DNA from: Paenibacillus flagellatus
GTDB taxonomy: Bacteria > Bacillota > Bacilli > Paenibacillales > NBRC-103111
Assembly (NCBI RefSeq): GCF_003217775.1
Contig: NZ_QJVJ01000010.1
Span: 248,001 to 312,000 of the forward strand
Length of the DNA: 64,000 bases
Reading direction: 5' to 3'
Under the pieces are notes generated by a model. It worked only from the letters and a program-made list of their open reading frames with translations. It was not told the DNA's origin and ran no database searches. Both the position numbers and the translations under genes were made by a program. Shown here piece after piece: positions 1-7,493 of this stretch. Numbering within the stretch: position 1 is the first letter of the stretch; each line of letters begins with the position of its first letter.

Positions 1-539
1 ACGTCGGCAAATCGTCGCTGATCAACAAGATGATCCAGCGCAAAAATTTGGCCAGAACGAGCTCGCAGCCCGGCAAAACGCAAACGTTGAACTATTATCG
101 GATCAACGGCGAGCTTTATTTCGTCGATTTGCCCGGATACGGCTATGCGAAAGTGTCGAAGTCGCAGCGGGAGCAATGGGGGAAGTTTATCGAGAGTTAT
201 TTGCTGAAGCGGGAGCTGCTGCGCGCGCTTCTGCTGCTCATCGATATCCGCCACCCCCCGACCCGCGACGACGTCGCCATGTACGACTGGCTCAGCCACT
301 ACGGCATCCCGGTATGCATCGTGGCGACGAAGGCGGATAAAGTGCCCCGCGGCAAATGGCAGAAGCACGTCAAAGTGATCCGGGAAACGCTGTTCGTGCG
401 GGGCGGCGACCCGATCGTCGTCTTCTCGTCGGAGACGGGCCAGGGCAAGGACGAATTGTGGAGCCTGATCCTGGAGCGGGCCGGCAAGAGCGCTCTTGCC
501 GGAGAAGCGGCGCCGGAGGCGGCTTCCGAAGCGGACTGA
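1..539 (+). CDS. engB: Ribosome biogenesis GTP-binding protein EngB/YsxC (5' end cut by window)
   Basis: TRAFAC-class GTPase needed for assembly of the large ribosomal subunit. The window opens inside the P-loop: reading from base 3 gives [10 protein letters not shown], the end of the G1 motif. Later come the G2 region (SSQPGKTQT), G3 DLPGYG, G4 TKADK and G5 SSETGQG, all in the order and spacing of the YihA/YsxC family. Only about the first 25-30 residues are missing. The C-terminus ends in an Ala/Glu-rich stretch after the GTPase fold. In B. subtilis ysxC lies just before the hemA operon, which agrees with its place here. The stop codon sits inside the terminator hairpin. Confidence 0.95.
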   Translation, partial: VGKSSLINKMIQRKNLARTSSQPGKTQTLNYYRINGELYFVDLPGYGYAKVSKSQREQWGKFIESYLLKRELLRALLLLIDIRHPPTRDDVAMYDWLSHYGIPVCIVATKADKVPRGKWQKHVKVIRETLFVRGGDPIVVFSSETGQGKDELWSLILERAGKSALAGEAAPEAASEAD

Positions 540-555
540 ATCAGTCCGCTTTTTG
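530..555 (+). terminator. Rho-independent terminator of engB
   Basis: Nine-base-pair stem AGCGGACTG / CAGTCCGCT with a 3-base loop (AAT, 539-541), followed by TTTTTG. The left arm overlaps the last codons and the stop codon of engB. Confidence 0.75.
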
Positions 556-803
556 CCGTCTCGCGGATGCCGTTCCGAAACCGCTAAGTTGGGGAGGATA
601 ACGGAGAGATCGATGGAACGGTTTCATTTCTCCGCGGATCGCAGCCGATTTTTCAGAATTTTGCTTGTTTTCAGCGAAAAAAAAGCAGGAATAATGACCG
701 CCGATATAGTATAATTAATTAAGGTAAGTGGAAACGAATCCGGTCCGTTTCGGACGAAGCGGCGCGGGTTCACGGGTTTAAAAAATAGAATCGAGGGATT
801 TTT

Positions 804-1391
804 ATGGCTCAGCGGTTAGCGACGGAATATGTCAAAACCTGCTTGACTTTAACGGAAGCCGAAATGATCCAGTTCATGAAGTTGTTCGAAGAGCAAGGCG
901 TGCATACGGAAGGCAAGGCGACCGGAGACGGAAGCCGCGAAATCGTGCTCCGGGACGATTCCGGAGAAGAAGTGGTGCTTACGTTCCTGAAGCAAGGAGA
1001 TCGATACGCGTGCGAAGGCTCGTGCCGCGTCAGCGATCCGAAGCTGGCCAACTTGATCCGCAAGGCGGTGTCGCAGTTCAAGGGCGACGCGATCGTAAAC
1101 CGGATTTATCCGGCTTTCACGATGAAGTATGTATACAAAAGAGGCTCCGTCGTACAAATTTCCGAGATCGTATCCGGTAAGCATAAGTTGGTTTACGAAT
1201 ACAAAGACACGGTCGGACAGCTCGAAAGACTGTACCGGCAGCAGCATGTGGAACAGCAAATCTCGCAGGTATACGTCCGAATCGACGAGCTGCTGGACGA
1301 ACGGAACCGTTCGGAAAGCGCCGCCGGCCAACGGACCGTGGACGAACAGCTGGCGCGGCTCGCGCACAAACTGTTCGAACTGGAAGCTTGA
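804..1391 (+). CDS. Conserved hypothetical protein, 195 aa
   Basis: A real single-gene unit: a GAGGGA ribosome site lies 7 bases before the ATG, there is a consensus TATAAT at 710-715 upstream, and a strong terminator follows. The protein is soluble, has no signal peptide and no motif I can assign. The first 90 residues alternate strands and helices (LTLTEAEMIQFMKLFEEQGV, then EIVLRDDSGEEVVLTFLKQG). The last 55 residues are charged and helical (QLERLYRQQHVEQQISQVYV) and could form a coiled coil. I recall relatives of this protein next to engB in Paenibacillus, but no function can be given from the sequence. Confidence 0.8.
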   Translation: MAQRLATEYVKTCLTLTEAEMIQFMKLFEEQGVHTEGKATGDGSREIVLRDDSGEEVVLTFLKQGDRYACEGSCRVSDPKLANLIRKAVSQFKGDAIVNRIYPAFTMKYVYKRGSVVQISEIVSGKHKLVYEYKDTVGQLERLYRQQHVEQQISQVYVRIDELLDERNRSESAAGQRTVDEQLARLAHKLFELEA

Positions 1392-1414
1392 CCATCCGAC
1401 CCGACACCGAAAGC

Positions 1415-1438
1415 AAAGAGCCGCAAGGCTCTTTTTTT
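1415..1438 (+). terminator. Rho-independent terminator
   Basis: Perfect 8-bp stem AAAGAGCC / GGCTCTTT with a GCAA loop, running straight into a T tract. It closes the hypothetical gene at 804-1391. Confidence 0.9.
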
Positions 1439-1504
1439 GTATGGACTGAAAATCGGCCGGCTCCGCGTATCTTGTATCATCATGCGATCGGGGGGAACGT
1501 GTAC

Positions 1505-2041
1505 ATGAAATGGTTGGACATGATCCGGGAAGGGGCGTCCCGCGCCGCGGACAAAGCCCAGCGAACGGTGGAGATGACGAAAACGGCGGCGCTGATCGCC
1601 GGCAAGCGCAAGCAAATCCGCAACCTCCATACGCGGATCGGCGTCGCCGTGTACGGCGCTTACCGCGGCGGCGACTTTACGTCTTCCGGTCCGGACGTCG
1701 TCCGCTTGTCGGCGCAAATCGAAGCGCTGGAGCGCGAAATCGGGTCGCTGGAACTCGAGCTGGCTCGGCTGAACCGGGAAAAGGCTTGCGCCTGCGGCAA
1801 GCTGGTGCCGTACGGCGCCCGCTTCTGCCCCGAATGCGGCAAACGGTTCGAGACGGCGCCGGAAACGATCGACGCCGCCGTCGAGGTCGAGGCGACGCTC
1901 CGTTGCGTCCGCTGCGACGCGGAGCTCGATGCGGGGGACCGGTTTTGCCTGCGCTGCGGCTCGGATCAAAGCGAAGCGCCGCAAGGACGCCCGGAGGAGA
2001 CCGCGTACCGCCACCCGAGACATGGCGAGGACGAGCGATAA
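1505..2041 (+). CDS. Zinc-ribbon protein with N-terminal helical region, 178 aa
   Basis: The N-terminal half is a long amphipathic/coiled-coil helix (MKWLDMIREGASRAADKAQR onward to about residue 95). It is followed by two zinc-ribbon modules: CAC...CPEC near residues 98-115 and CVRC...CLRC near 137-155. This double ribbon after a coiled coil is common in Firmicute proteins of unknown role. The start was set at 1505 because GGGGG at 1490-1494 provides a ribosome site at proper distance; the frame stays open further upstream without another good site. The tail is Arg/Glu rich. No enzyme motif is visible. Confidence 0.8.
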   Translation: MKWLDMIREGASRAADKAQRTVEMTKTAALIAGKRKQIRNLHTRIGVAVYGAYRGGDFTSSGPDVVRLSAQIEALEREIGSLELELARLNREKACACGKLVPYGARFCPECGKRFETAPETIDAAVEVEATLRCVRCDAELDAGDRFCLRCGSDQSEAPQGRPEETAYRHPRHGEDER

Positions 2042-2366
2042 CGGGCGGCTCGGAAGCGACGCCGTACAAGGCCGCCCCAAAAAGTTTCGCCCGTACTCCC
2101 GTCCTAAGGCACATTTCCCCAGAGGCTCACATACGTTGAGTACGGGAATGGGAGCTGCCGCGGAAGGCAATTCGTCCCTTAACAAAAAAAACTATTGCTT
2201 TTCTGGGCGATAGATGTTATTTTTATTTTCGTTGAAAACAATATAGGAACCAGGATTCACTCAGGACATGTAATGTTGCGAGAGATTATTCCCTCGAGAA
2301 GTGAATGACGTAGGTCCTAGCGGATGAAATCCAACAATTTTATTCCTAGGAAGGGGGAACCGAAAG
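2042..2366 (+). other. Intergenic region upstream of speD
   Basis: About 325 bases without a convincing gene. It holds a 9-bp inverted repeat (CCCGTACTC at 2090-2098, GAGTACGGG at 2138-2146), a possible sigma-A promoter (TTGCTT 2195-2200, 17-base spacer, TATTTT 2218-2223), and then the AT-richer structured speD leader described separately. Confidence 0.6.
2251..2352 (+). promoter_or_regulatory. Structured 5' leader of speD with pseudoknot-capable and ribosome-site-masking pairings
   Basis: ATTCACT (2255-2261) can pair with AGTGAAT (2300-2306) around an inner CGAG/CTCG hairpin (2279-2282, 2293-2296). AGGAC (2263-2267), inside that loop, is complementary to GTCCT (2314-2318) outside it, so an H-type pseudoknot is possible. 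The same GTCCTAG stretch can instead pair as TCCTAG (2315-2320) with CTAGGA (2346-2351), which overlaps the start of the AGGAAGGGGG ribosome site. A small hairpin GGAT-GAA-ATCC (2322-2332) lies between. Two mutually exclusive pairings, one masking the ribosome site, look like a riboswitch or RNA switch. I do not match it to a named class. Confidence 0.5.
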
Positions 2367-2768
2367 ATGGAATACTCTACTTTCGGGAGACACGTTGCCG
2401 TCGATACTTGGGGAGCCGACTTCGAGCTGCTGAACAATGCCGAATGGCTGCAAGCGCAAATGGTCGAAGCTGCGGAGGTTTGCGGCGCAACGGTATTGTC
2501 CGTGCAGGCGAAGCAATTCGAGCCACAAGGGGCAACCGTGTTGGTTATGCTTTCGGAGAGCCACATCTCGATTCACACGTATCCTGAGAAAGGATTCGCG
2601 GCCCTGGATTGTTACACGTGCGGGGAAACCGTCGACCCGCAGGCGGCGATCGACTACCTGGTTTCGGTTCTGAAGCCGGAGCGCACTTACGCGAAGAAGC
2701 TGATTCGCGGCGTCGGCGAGATGACGGTCGAGACGCCAGTCATGAGTCAAGCGGTCTTGGCGAAATAA
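2367..2768 (+). CDS. speD: S-adenosylmethionine decarboxylase proenzyme SpeD
   Basis: Makes decarboxylated S-adenosylmethionine, the aminopropyl donor for spermidine. The 133-residue length fits the short bacterial (class 1B) enzyme. The autocleavage site is visible: in LSESHISIHTYPE, Ser65 becomes the pyruvoyl cofactor after cleavage behind Glu64. The downstream CYTCGE motif, also typical of the family, follows at about residue 80. The start ATG has a very strong ribosome site (AGGAAGGGGG). No spermidine synthase gene is nearby. The structured leader suggests control at translation or transcription level. Confidence 0.95.
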   Translation: MEYSTFGRHVAVDTWGADFELLNNAEWLQAQMVEAAEVCGATVLSVQAKQFEPQGATVLVMLSESHISIHTYPEKGFAALDCYTCGETVDPQAAIDYLVSVLKPERTYAKKLIRGVGEMTVETPVMSQAVLAK

Positions 2769-2804
2769 GAAACGTTAGTCAACAGCATTTTCATAGAGAA
2801 GACG

Positions 2805-2835
2805 ATAACCATGGGAAACCATGGTTATTTGTTTT
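2805..2835 (+). terminator. Rho-independent terminator of speD
   Basis: Perfect 10-bp stem ATAACCATGG / CCATGGTTAT closed by a GAAA tetraloop and followed by TTGTTTT. Confidence 0.9.
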
Positions 2836-2872
2836 CGGTTCGTCCCATACAATGGAACGGGAGGCGGGTTCC

Positions 2873-3409
2873 ATGGGACGAAAAGCGGGTTTTCGCAAAG
2901 CCGGCGTCTGGATCGTGCTGGTCGTGCTGATCGGCTGGCCGGCGTATCGCATTTACGGGTATATGACGCAGCATCCGGCCTCGTACGACGCGGCGATGCT
3001 GCTGTATCAGGTGTCGCAATTCCAGATCGAGCTGCTCAACAGCTCGCTCGCCGAAGCGGCCAAGGCGGGCGCCACCGACGAGCTCGATTCGCTTCGGGTG
3101 GCCGCCTATTCGGCTCATTACACCCACGAGCGGCTGGCGATGGCCGTCGGCGACGGGAAACTGACGCGGCTCGATTCGATCGAGCGGCTCGTGCAGGTCG
3201 TCATCCGGCTGCAAATCGGCGGCGAGCGCGCGATCAAGCCGGAGGAGAAGGAGACGCTGGCCAAGGCGTCGGCGATGTTCAAGGACATGTACGAAGGGTA
3301 CGGAAAGCTTCTGTCGTCGTCCGGCAAGGTCGTCTCGTCGCAAAGCGACAAGCTCGCCAAGCTGGACGCGGAGCTCGACGAATGGCTTCAAAAGAGGCTG
3401 CTTCGGTAA
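2873..3409 (+). CDS. Membrane-anchored hypothetical protein, 178 aa
   Basis: One N-terminal transmembrane segment (AGVWIVLVVLIGWPAYRIYG, residues about 9-28) is followed by an all-helical, probably extracytoplasmic domain with many Leu/Ala heptads (ELLNSSLAEAAKAG, LAKLDAELDEWLQKRLLR). The start was chosen at 2873 because GGGAGG lies 8 bases upstream; an ATG at 2852 would lack a ribosome site. It lies between the speD terminator and the hemA promoter, so it is probably its own unit. I do not recognise the family. Confidence 0.7.
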   Translation: MGRKAGFRKAGVWIVLVVLIGWPAYRIYGYMTQHPASYDAAMLLYQVSQFQIELLNSSLAEAAKAGATDELDSLRVAAYSAHYTHERLAMAVGDGKLTRLDSIERLVQVVIRLQIGGERAIKPEEKETLAKASAMFKDMYEGYGKLLSSSGKVVSSQSDKLAKLDAELDEWLQKRLLR

Positions 3410-3517
3410 GAGGAGCGGTTGAATACGGGATGGGCTTTCCGACCAGACTAGGGAAAGGATCATGCCGGACGGTTCAACATTTAGTCAAACTTTCGGCCTT
3501 CCCGGTTTGTCGAACTG

Positions 3518-3526
3518 TGGTATAAT
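3518..3526 (+). promoter_or_regulatory. Extended -10 promoter of the hem operon
   Basis: TGG-TATAAT, a perfect extended -10 for sigma-A, 44 bases before the hemA start. No good -35 at 17 bases, as is usual for extended -10 promoters. Confidence 0.7.
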
Positions 3527-3569
3527 GGGAAAAGATTTTTGTAGGGGCTCTCGAAGGCAGGTGATTGCG

Positions 3570-4970
3570 ATGCACATTATTGCGGTAGGTCTCAACTATC
3601 GGACGGCTCCCGTCGAAATCCGGGAACAGTTCGCTTTTGACGAATCATTGCTTCCTCTGGCGCTGCGGCGGTTGAAGGAGACGAAGAGCATACTGGAATG
3701 CGTCATCGTCAGCACGTGCAACCGGACGGAGCTGTACGCCGTCGTCGACAGGCTGTACATGTGCGGCCATTACGTCCGCAATTTCCTGGAGACGTGGTTC
3801 GGCATTCCGCGCGAGAAGATGAAGGATTACTTGTATATATACGAAGACCGGCAGGCGATCGAGCATCTGTTCCGCGTCACGGCGGGGCTCGATTCGATGG
3901 TGATCGGGGAGACGCAAATTCTCGGCCAAGTGCGCGACGCCTTCCTGAAAGCCCAGTCGGAGAAAGCGACGGGCACGCTGTTCAACATGCTGTTCAAGCA
4001 AGCGGTCACGATGGCGAAGCGGGCCCATTCGGAAACGTCGATCGGCGAAAATCCGGTGTCCGTCAGCTACGCGGCGGTCGAGCTCGGCAAGCGGATATTC
4101 GGCGATTTTCGCGGCAAGACGGTGCTGATCGTGGGTGCCGGCAAAATGAGCGAGCTGACGCTCAAGCATTTGACCGGCGGTGGCGCCGAGAAGGTCGTCG
4201 TCGTCAACCGGACGTTCGAGAAGGCGGTCGAGCTGGCCGCCAAGACGAACGGGACGGCGCGGCCGATCGAGCGTCTGGCGGACGAGCTGGCGCAAGCCGA
4301 CATCGTCATCAGCTCTACGGGCGCCGCCGGCTACGTGCTGACGCGGGATATGGTGCAGCAGGCGGTACGGTCGCGCAAGCTGCGTCCGCTGTTCATGATC
4401 GACATCGCGGTGCCGAGAGACATCGATCCGGCGATCGCCGGGCTGTCGAACGTTTATTTGTACGACATCGACGATCTGGAGCTCATCGTCGAGACGAATT
4501 TGAACGAACGGCGCAAGGAAGCGGCCAAAATCGAGCTCATGATCGCGAAGGAAATCGAATCGTTCGAGCAGTGGTACAAGCTGCTCGGCGTCAGCCCCGT
4601 CATCCGGGCGCTGCAGGAAAAGTCGGCGGCGATCCACGAGGAGACGATGGCCAGCATGCTGAACAAGCTTCCCGATTTGGACGAGCGGGAAATTACGGTC
4701 ATCCGCAAGCTGACGAAAAGCATGCTCAACCAGATGATGCGCGACCCGATCATGCGCGTCAAGGAGCTGGCCGGCGAACGGCGCGGCGACGAGGCGCTCG
4801 GCATGTTCACGCATCTGTTCGCCCTCGAAGAGCGGCTCCGGCTGGCGGAGGAAGAGGAGGCGGCGCAATCGGCGGCCGACAAGAAAAAGGACGCTTCATC
4901 CGAACCGGAAGAGCGCGACCGGAAGCATCGCGTCGTCGTTGCCGGCAGCGAGCTGCTGGCCGGCTCCTAA
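3570..4970 (+). CDS. hemA: Glutamyl-tRNA reductase
   Basis: First committed step of C5-pathway tetrapyrrole synthesis: NADPH-dependent reduction of glutamyl-tRNA to glutamate-1-semialdehyde, which HemL (encoded at 13.6 kb) converts to aminolevulinate. The catalytic Cys50 sits in VSTCNRTELYAV. The substrate domain also shows GLDSMVIGETQILGQV, the NADPH domain has VLIVGAGKMSE, and the C-terminal helical dimerisation domain is complete. The start ATG follows AGGCAGGTGAT. At 466 aa it is slightly longer than B. subtilis HemA, with a charged 35-residue tail rich in Glu/Lys. It opens the hem operon and hemX follows after 15 bases. Confidence 0.97.
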   Translation: MHIIAVGLNYRTAPVEIREQFAFDESLLPLALRRLKETKSILECVIVSTCNRTELYAVVDRLYMCGHYVRNFLETWFGIPREKMKDYLYIYEDRQAIEHLFRVTAGLDSMVIGETQILGQVRDAFLKAQSEKATGTLFNMLFKQAVTMAKRAHSETSIGENPVSVSYAAVELGKRIFGDFRGKTVLIVGAGKMSELTLKHLTGGGAEKVVVVNRTFEKAVELAAKTNGTARPIERLADELAQADIVISSTGAAGYVLTRDMVQQAVRSRKLRPLFMIDIAVPRDIDPAIAGLSNVYLYDIDDLELIVETNLNERRKEAAKIELMIAKEIESFEQWYKLLGVSPVIRALQEKSAAIHEETMASMLNKLPDLDEREITVIRKLTKSMLNQMMRDPIMRVKELAGERRGDEALGMFTHLFALEERLRLAEEEEAAQSAADKKKDASSEPEERDRKHRVVVAGSELLAGS

Positions 4971-4985
4971 GAAGGAGCGGTTCCG

Positions 4986-5816
4986 ATGCTGAGCAATACG
5001 TGGATTTACGATGCGATTTTGTATATATATGCCCTGAGCCTGCTGTTTTCTTTCTCCGACGTGGCGACCAAAAACCGGAGTGCAAAGCGGATGGGAACAG
5101 GGCTCCTTGCATTTGTATGGCTTCTTCAATCCGCATTTATCGTATACCGGATTCAGGAGCACCAGTACATGCCGGTGCTGACGATGTTCGAGGCGTTATT
5201 TTTTTATTCGTGGGTGCTCGTCGCCGTTTCGCTGATGATGAATTGGTTTTTGCGGCTCGATCTGCTCGTCTTTCTGGTCAACGTGGCGGGGTTCGCCATA
5301 TTGGCGCTCAACTTTTTCAGCGACCCGTCGGTGACGCCGATCAGCGAGCAGTGGGAGGCGCGCGACGAGCTCGTGTTCATCCACATTACGCTGGCGATCG
5401 CCAGCTACGCGGCGTTTCTCATCGCGGCGCTGCTGTCGGGCATGTACCTGTTCATGCACCGGAAGCTGAAGGGGAAGCGGTGGTCGGCCGTCATGACGCG
5501 GTTTCCGAGCCTGGACAAAATCGAAGGCTATACATACCGCGCCGTGCTGATCGGGATTCCGCTGCTGCTGTCCTCGGTGGCGCTCGGCATCGCCAAAATC
5601 GCGCTGGACGGGGACGCCAGACTGCTGGCCGACCCGAAAGTGCTGAGCTCGTTGTTCAGCGTCGCGGTGTATGCGTTTTATTTGCAGCAGCGAATGACGG
5701 CCAAGCAGCCGGGCTTTATGCTCGCGTTTTGGAATTTGGCGGCGTTCACCGTCGTCGTCATCAATTTCTCGCTGTTCAACGTATACTCCGGGTTTCATCA
5801 ATGGATATGGATGTGA
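4986..5816 (+). CDS. hemX: HemX-type membrane protein (cytochrome c assembly/CcsA-like family)
   Basis: Polytopic membrane protein, about eight hydrophobic segments in 276 residues. The ORF, its place between hemA and the siroheme/hemC genes, and the CcsA-like pattern (HITLAIASYAAFLIAALLSG, FHQWIWM at the end) match HemX. In B. subtilis HemX lowers the amount of HemA; that role is taken from the family, not shown here. Ribosome site AGGAGCGG precedes the ATG. Confidence 0.88.
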   Translation: MLSNTWIYDAILYIYALSLLFSFSDVATKNRSAKRMGTGLLAFVWLLQSAFIVYRIQEHQYMPVLTMFEALFFYSWVLVAVSLMMNWFLRLDLLVFLVNVAGFAILALNFFSDPSVTPISEQWEARDELVFIHITLAIASYAAFLIAALLSGMYLFMHRKLKGKRWSAVMTRFPSLDKIEGYTYRAVLIGIPLLLSSVALGIAKIALDGDARLLADPKVLSSLFSVAVYAFYLQQRMTAKQPGFMLAFWNLAAFTVVVINFSLFNVYSGFHQWIWM

Positions 5817-5822
5817 GTCGGG

Positions 5823-6542
5823 ATGCGGACGTTATATCCGATGATGGCGGATATCGCCGGCCGACCGTGCTTGATCGTAGGCGGCGGAACGGTGGCGGAG
5901 CGGAAGGCGGCCGGGCTGCTGGATGCCGGAGCGGCGGTGACGGTTGTCAGCCCGGACGTAACGCCGCGCATCGCCGCCTGGGCGGCGGAGGGCCGGCTGT
6001 CGCACATCTCGCGGGCGTATGAGTCCGCCGACGGCGAAGGAATGGCGCTCGTCTTCGCCGCGACCGACCGGCCGGACGTGAACGAGCGGGTGCATGCGGA
6101 CGCGACGTCGCGCGGCCAGCCCGTCAACGTCGCGGATCGCCCGGAGCTGTGCAGCTTCGTCGTCCCGGCCGTCTGGCGGCGGGGGCATCTGCTCGTCGCC
6201 GTCTCGACGTCGGGGACGAGCCCGATGGCGTCGGCCCGGATCCGCGACCGCATCGAAGCGGCGATCGGAGACGGGATCGACGCTTTTCTCGAATTTGCCG
6301 ACGAATACAGGCGGCTTGTCCAAGCGCGCGTGCCGGACCCGGCACGGCGCAAGGAGCTGCTCGGACGGCTGTTCGCGGACGAGGCGCTCGAGCTCGTCCG
6401 GGCGGGACGCTGGGATTCGATGCGGGCCCGGCTGCTGGCCGGGCTGGAGGGCGGGACGCGGATGCCTTCGGCCGCTCGCTCCGGCGAAGAACGCGAGGGC
6501 GGCGAGGCGCTCGCGCAACCAGACACGGAAGGAAGCGAATGA
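5823..6542 (+). CDS. Precorrin-2 dehydrogenase / sirohydrochlorin ferrochelatase domain protein (CysG-N, Met8-like)
   Basis: NAD-dependent oxidation of precorrin-2 to sirohydrochlorin on the way to siroheme. Visible are the Rossmann motif VGGGTVAERKAAGLL near the N-terminus, the NVADRPELCSFVVPAV segment with the conserved Asp, and AVSTSGTSPMASARIRD, all signatures of the CysG N-terminal family. Length (239 aa) is near the usual 200-220 plus a charged tail. Only 6 bases separate it from hemX, and its stop overlaps the hemC start (ATGA at 6539-6542), so translation is probably coupled. Together with the CobA domain downstream it gives a siroheme branch inside the heme operon. Confidence 0.92.
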   Translation: MRTLYPMMADIAGRPCLIVGGGTVAERKAAGLLDAGAAVTVVSPDVTPRIAAWAAEGRLSHISRAYESADGEGMALVFAATDRPDVNERVHADATSRGQPVNVADRPELCSFVVPAVWRRGHLLVAVSTSGTSPMASARIRDRIEAAIGDGIDAFLEFADEYRRLVQARVPDPARRKELLGRLFADEALELVRAGRWDSMRARLLAGLEGGTRMPSAARSGEEREGGEALAQPDTEGSE

Positions 6543-7486
6543 ACATGATGCGGACGGTAAAGGTAGGAACGCGCCAAAGCGCGCTCGCCTTGACGCAAAC
6601 GAATCAAGTGATCGATCGGCTGCGGCGGATCGCGGACGACGCCGGTATCGAATGCCGGTTCGAAATCCATAAAATCGTCACCCGCGGCGATCAAATATTG
6701 GACGTTACGCTGTCCAAGGTAGGCGGTAAAGGATTGTTCGTCAAGGAGATCGAGCAGGCGCTGCTTGACGGCGAAATCGACATGGCCGTTCACAGCATGA
6801 AGGATATGCCGTGGGAGCGCCAGCCCGGCCTGATCGTCGGCGCGACGCCGGAGCGGGTCGATCCGCGCGATTGCGTCGTCACCCGCGGCGGCGTTCCGCT
6901 CGCCGAGCTGCCGCGCGGCGCGCGCGTCGGCACGAGCAGCCTCCGGCGCTCGGCGCAGCTGCTCGCGTACCGACCCGACCTGAAGGTCGAGTCGATCCGC
7001 GGCAATATCGATTCGCGGCTGCGCAAGCTCGAATCGGAAGGGTTCGACGCGGTCGTGCTGGCCGCCGCCGGCTTGCACCGGATGGGCTGGAGCGACCGCA
7101 TCAGCGACTACGTGTCGCCGGACGTCTGCGTGCCGGCGGTGGCGCAAGGCGCGCTCGGCATCGAATGCCGGGCCGACGACACGTTCATGCTCGACCTGCT
7201 CGGCCGGCTCGACCATGCGCCGACGGCGTTCGCCGTCCGGGCCGAGCGGCAATTTCTCGGCCGTCTGAACGGCGGCTGCCAAATTCCGATCGGCGCGTAC
7301 GCGATCGTGCGCGACGAAGCCGATGGCGGACGGCTCGAGATGACGGCGATCGTCGGATCGCCGGACGGAAGCCGGCTGCTCAAGGAATGGGGACGTGGAG
7401 ACGATCCCGAGGCGCTGGGCGATTTGCTCGCGGAGCGGCTGCTCGCGCAAGGGGCGGACTCGATATTGGGCGAGCTGAGAGGATGA
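6539..7486 (+). CDS. hemC: Hydroxymethylbilane synthase (porphobilinogen deaminase)
   Basis: Joins four porphobilinogen molecules into hydroxymethylbilane. Family marks are VGTRQSALALTQT at the N-terminus, MAVHSMKDMP, GTSSLRRSAQL and the dipyrromethane cofactor attachment Cys247 in NGGCQIPIGAY. Length 315 aa is normal. The start is an ATG that overlaps the stop of the upstream dehydrogenase by four bases; two further Met codons directly follow (MNMM). The next gene begins 8 bases downstream. Confidence 0.97.
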   Translation: MNMMRTVKVGTRQSALALTQTNQVIDRLRRIADDAGIECRFEIHKIVTRGDQILDVTLSKVGGKGLFVKEIEQALLDGEIDMAVHSMKDMPWERQPGLIVGATPERVDPRDCVVTRGGVPLAELPRGARVGTSSLRRSAQLLAYRPDLKVESIRGNIDSRLRKLESEGFDAVVLAAAGLHRMGWSDRISDYVSPDVCVPAVAQGALGIECRADDTFMLDLLGRLDHAPTAFAVRAERQFLGRLNGGCQIPIGAYAIVRDEADGGRLEMTAIVGSPDGSRLLKEWGRGDDPEALGDLLAERLLAQGADSILGELRG

Positions 7487-7493
7487 TGGCGCG

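Noticed and set aside
3698-6022. 774-codon plus-strand frame across hemA and hemX
   Set aside because: Shadow frame of hemA and hemX; Arg/Ala/Gly-rich composition and no family motif.
5798-7450. 550-codon reverse frame opposite the hem genes
   Set aside because: Antisense shadow of the precorrin-2 dehydrogenase and hemC, both of which have clear motifs.
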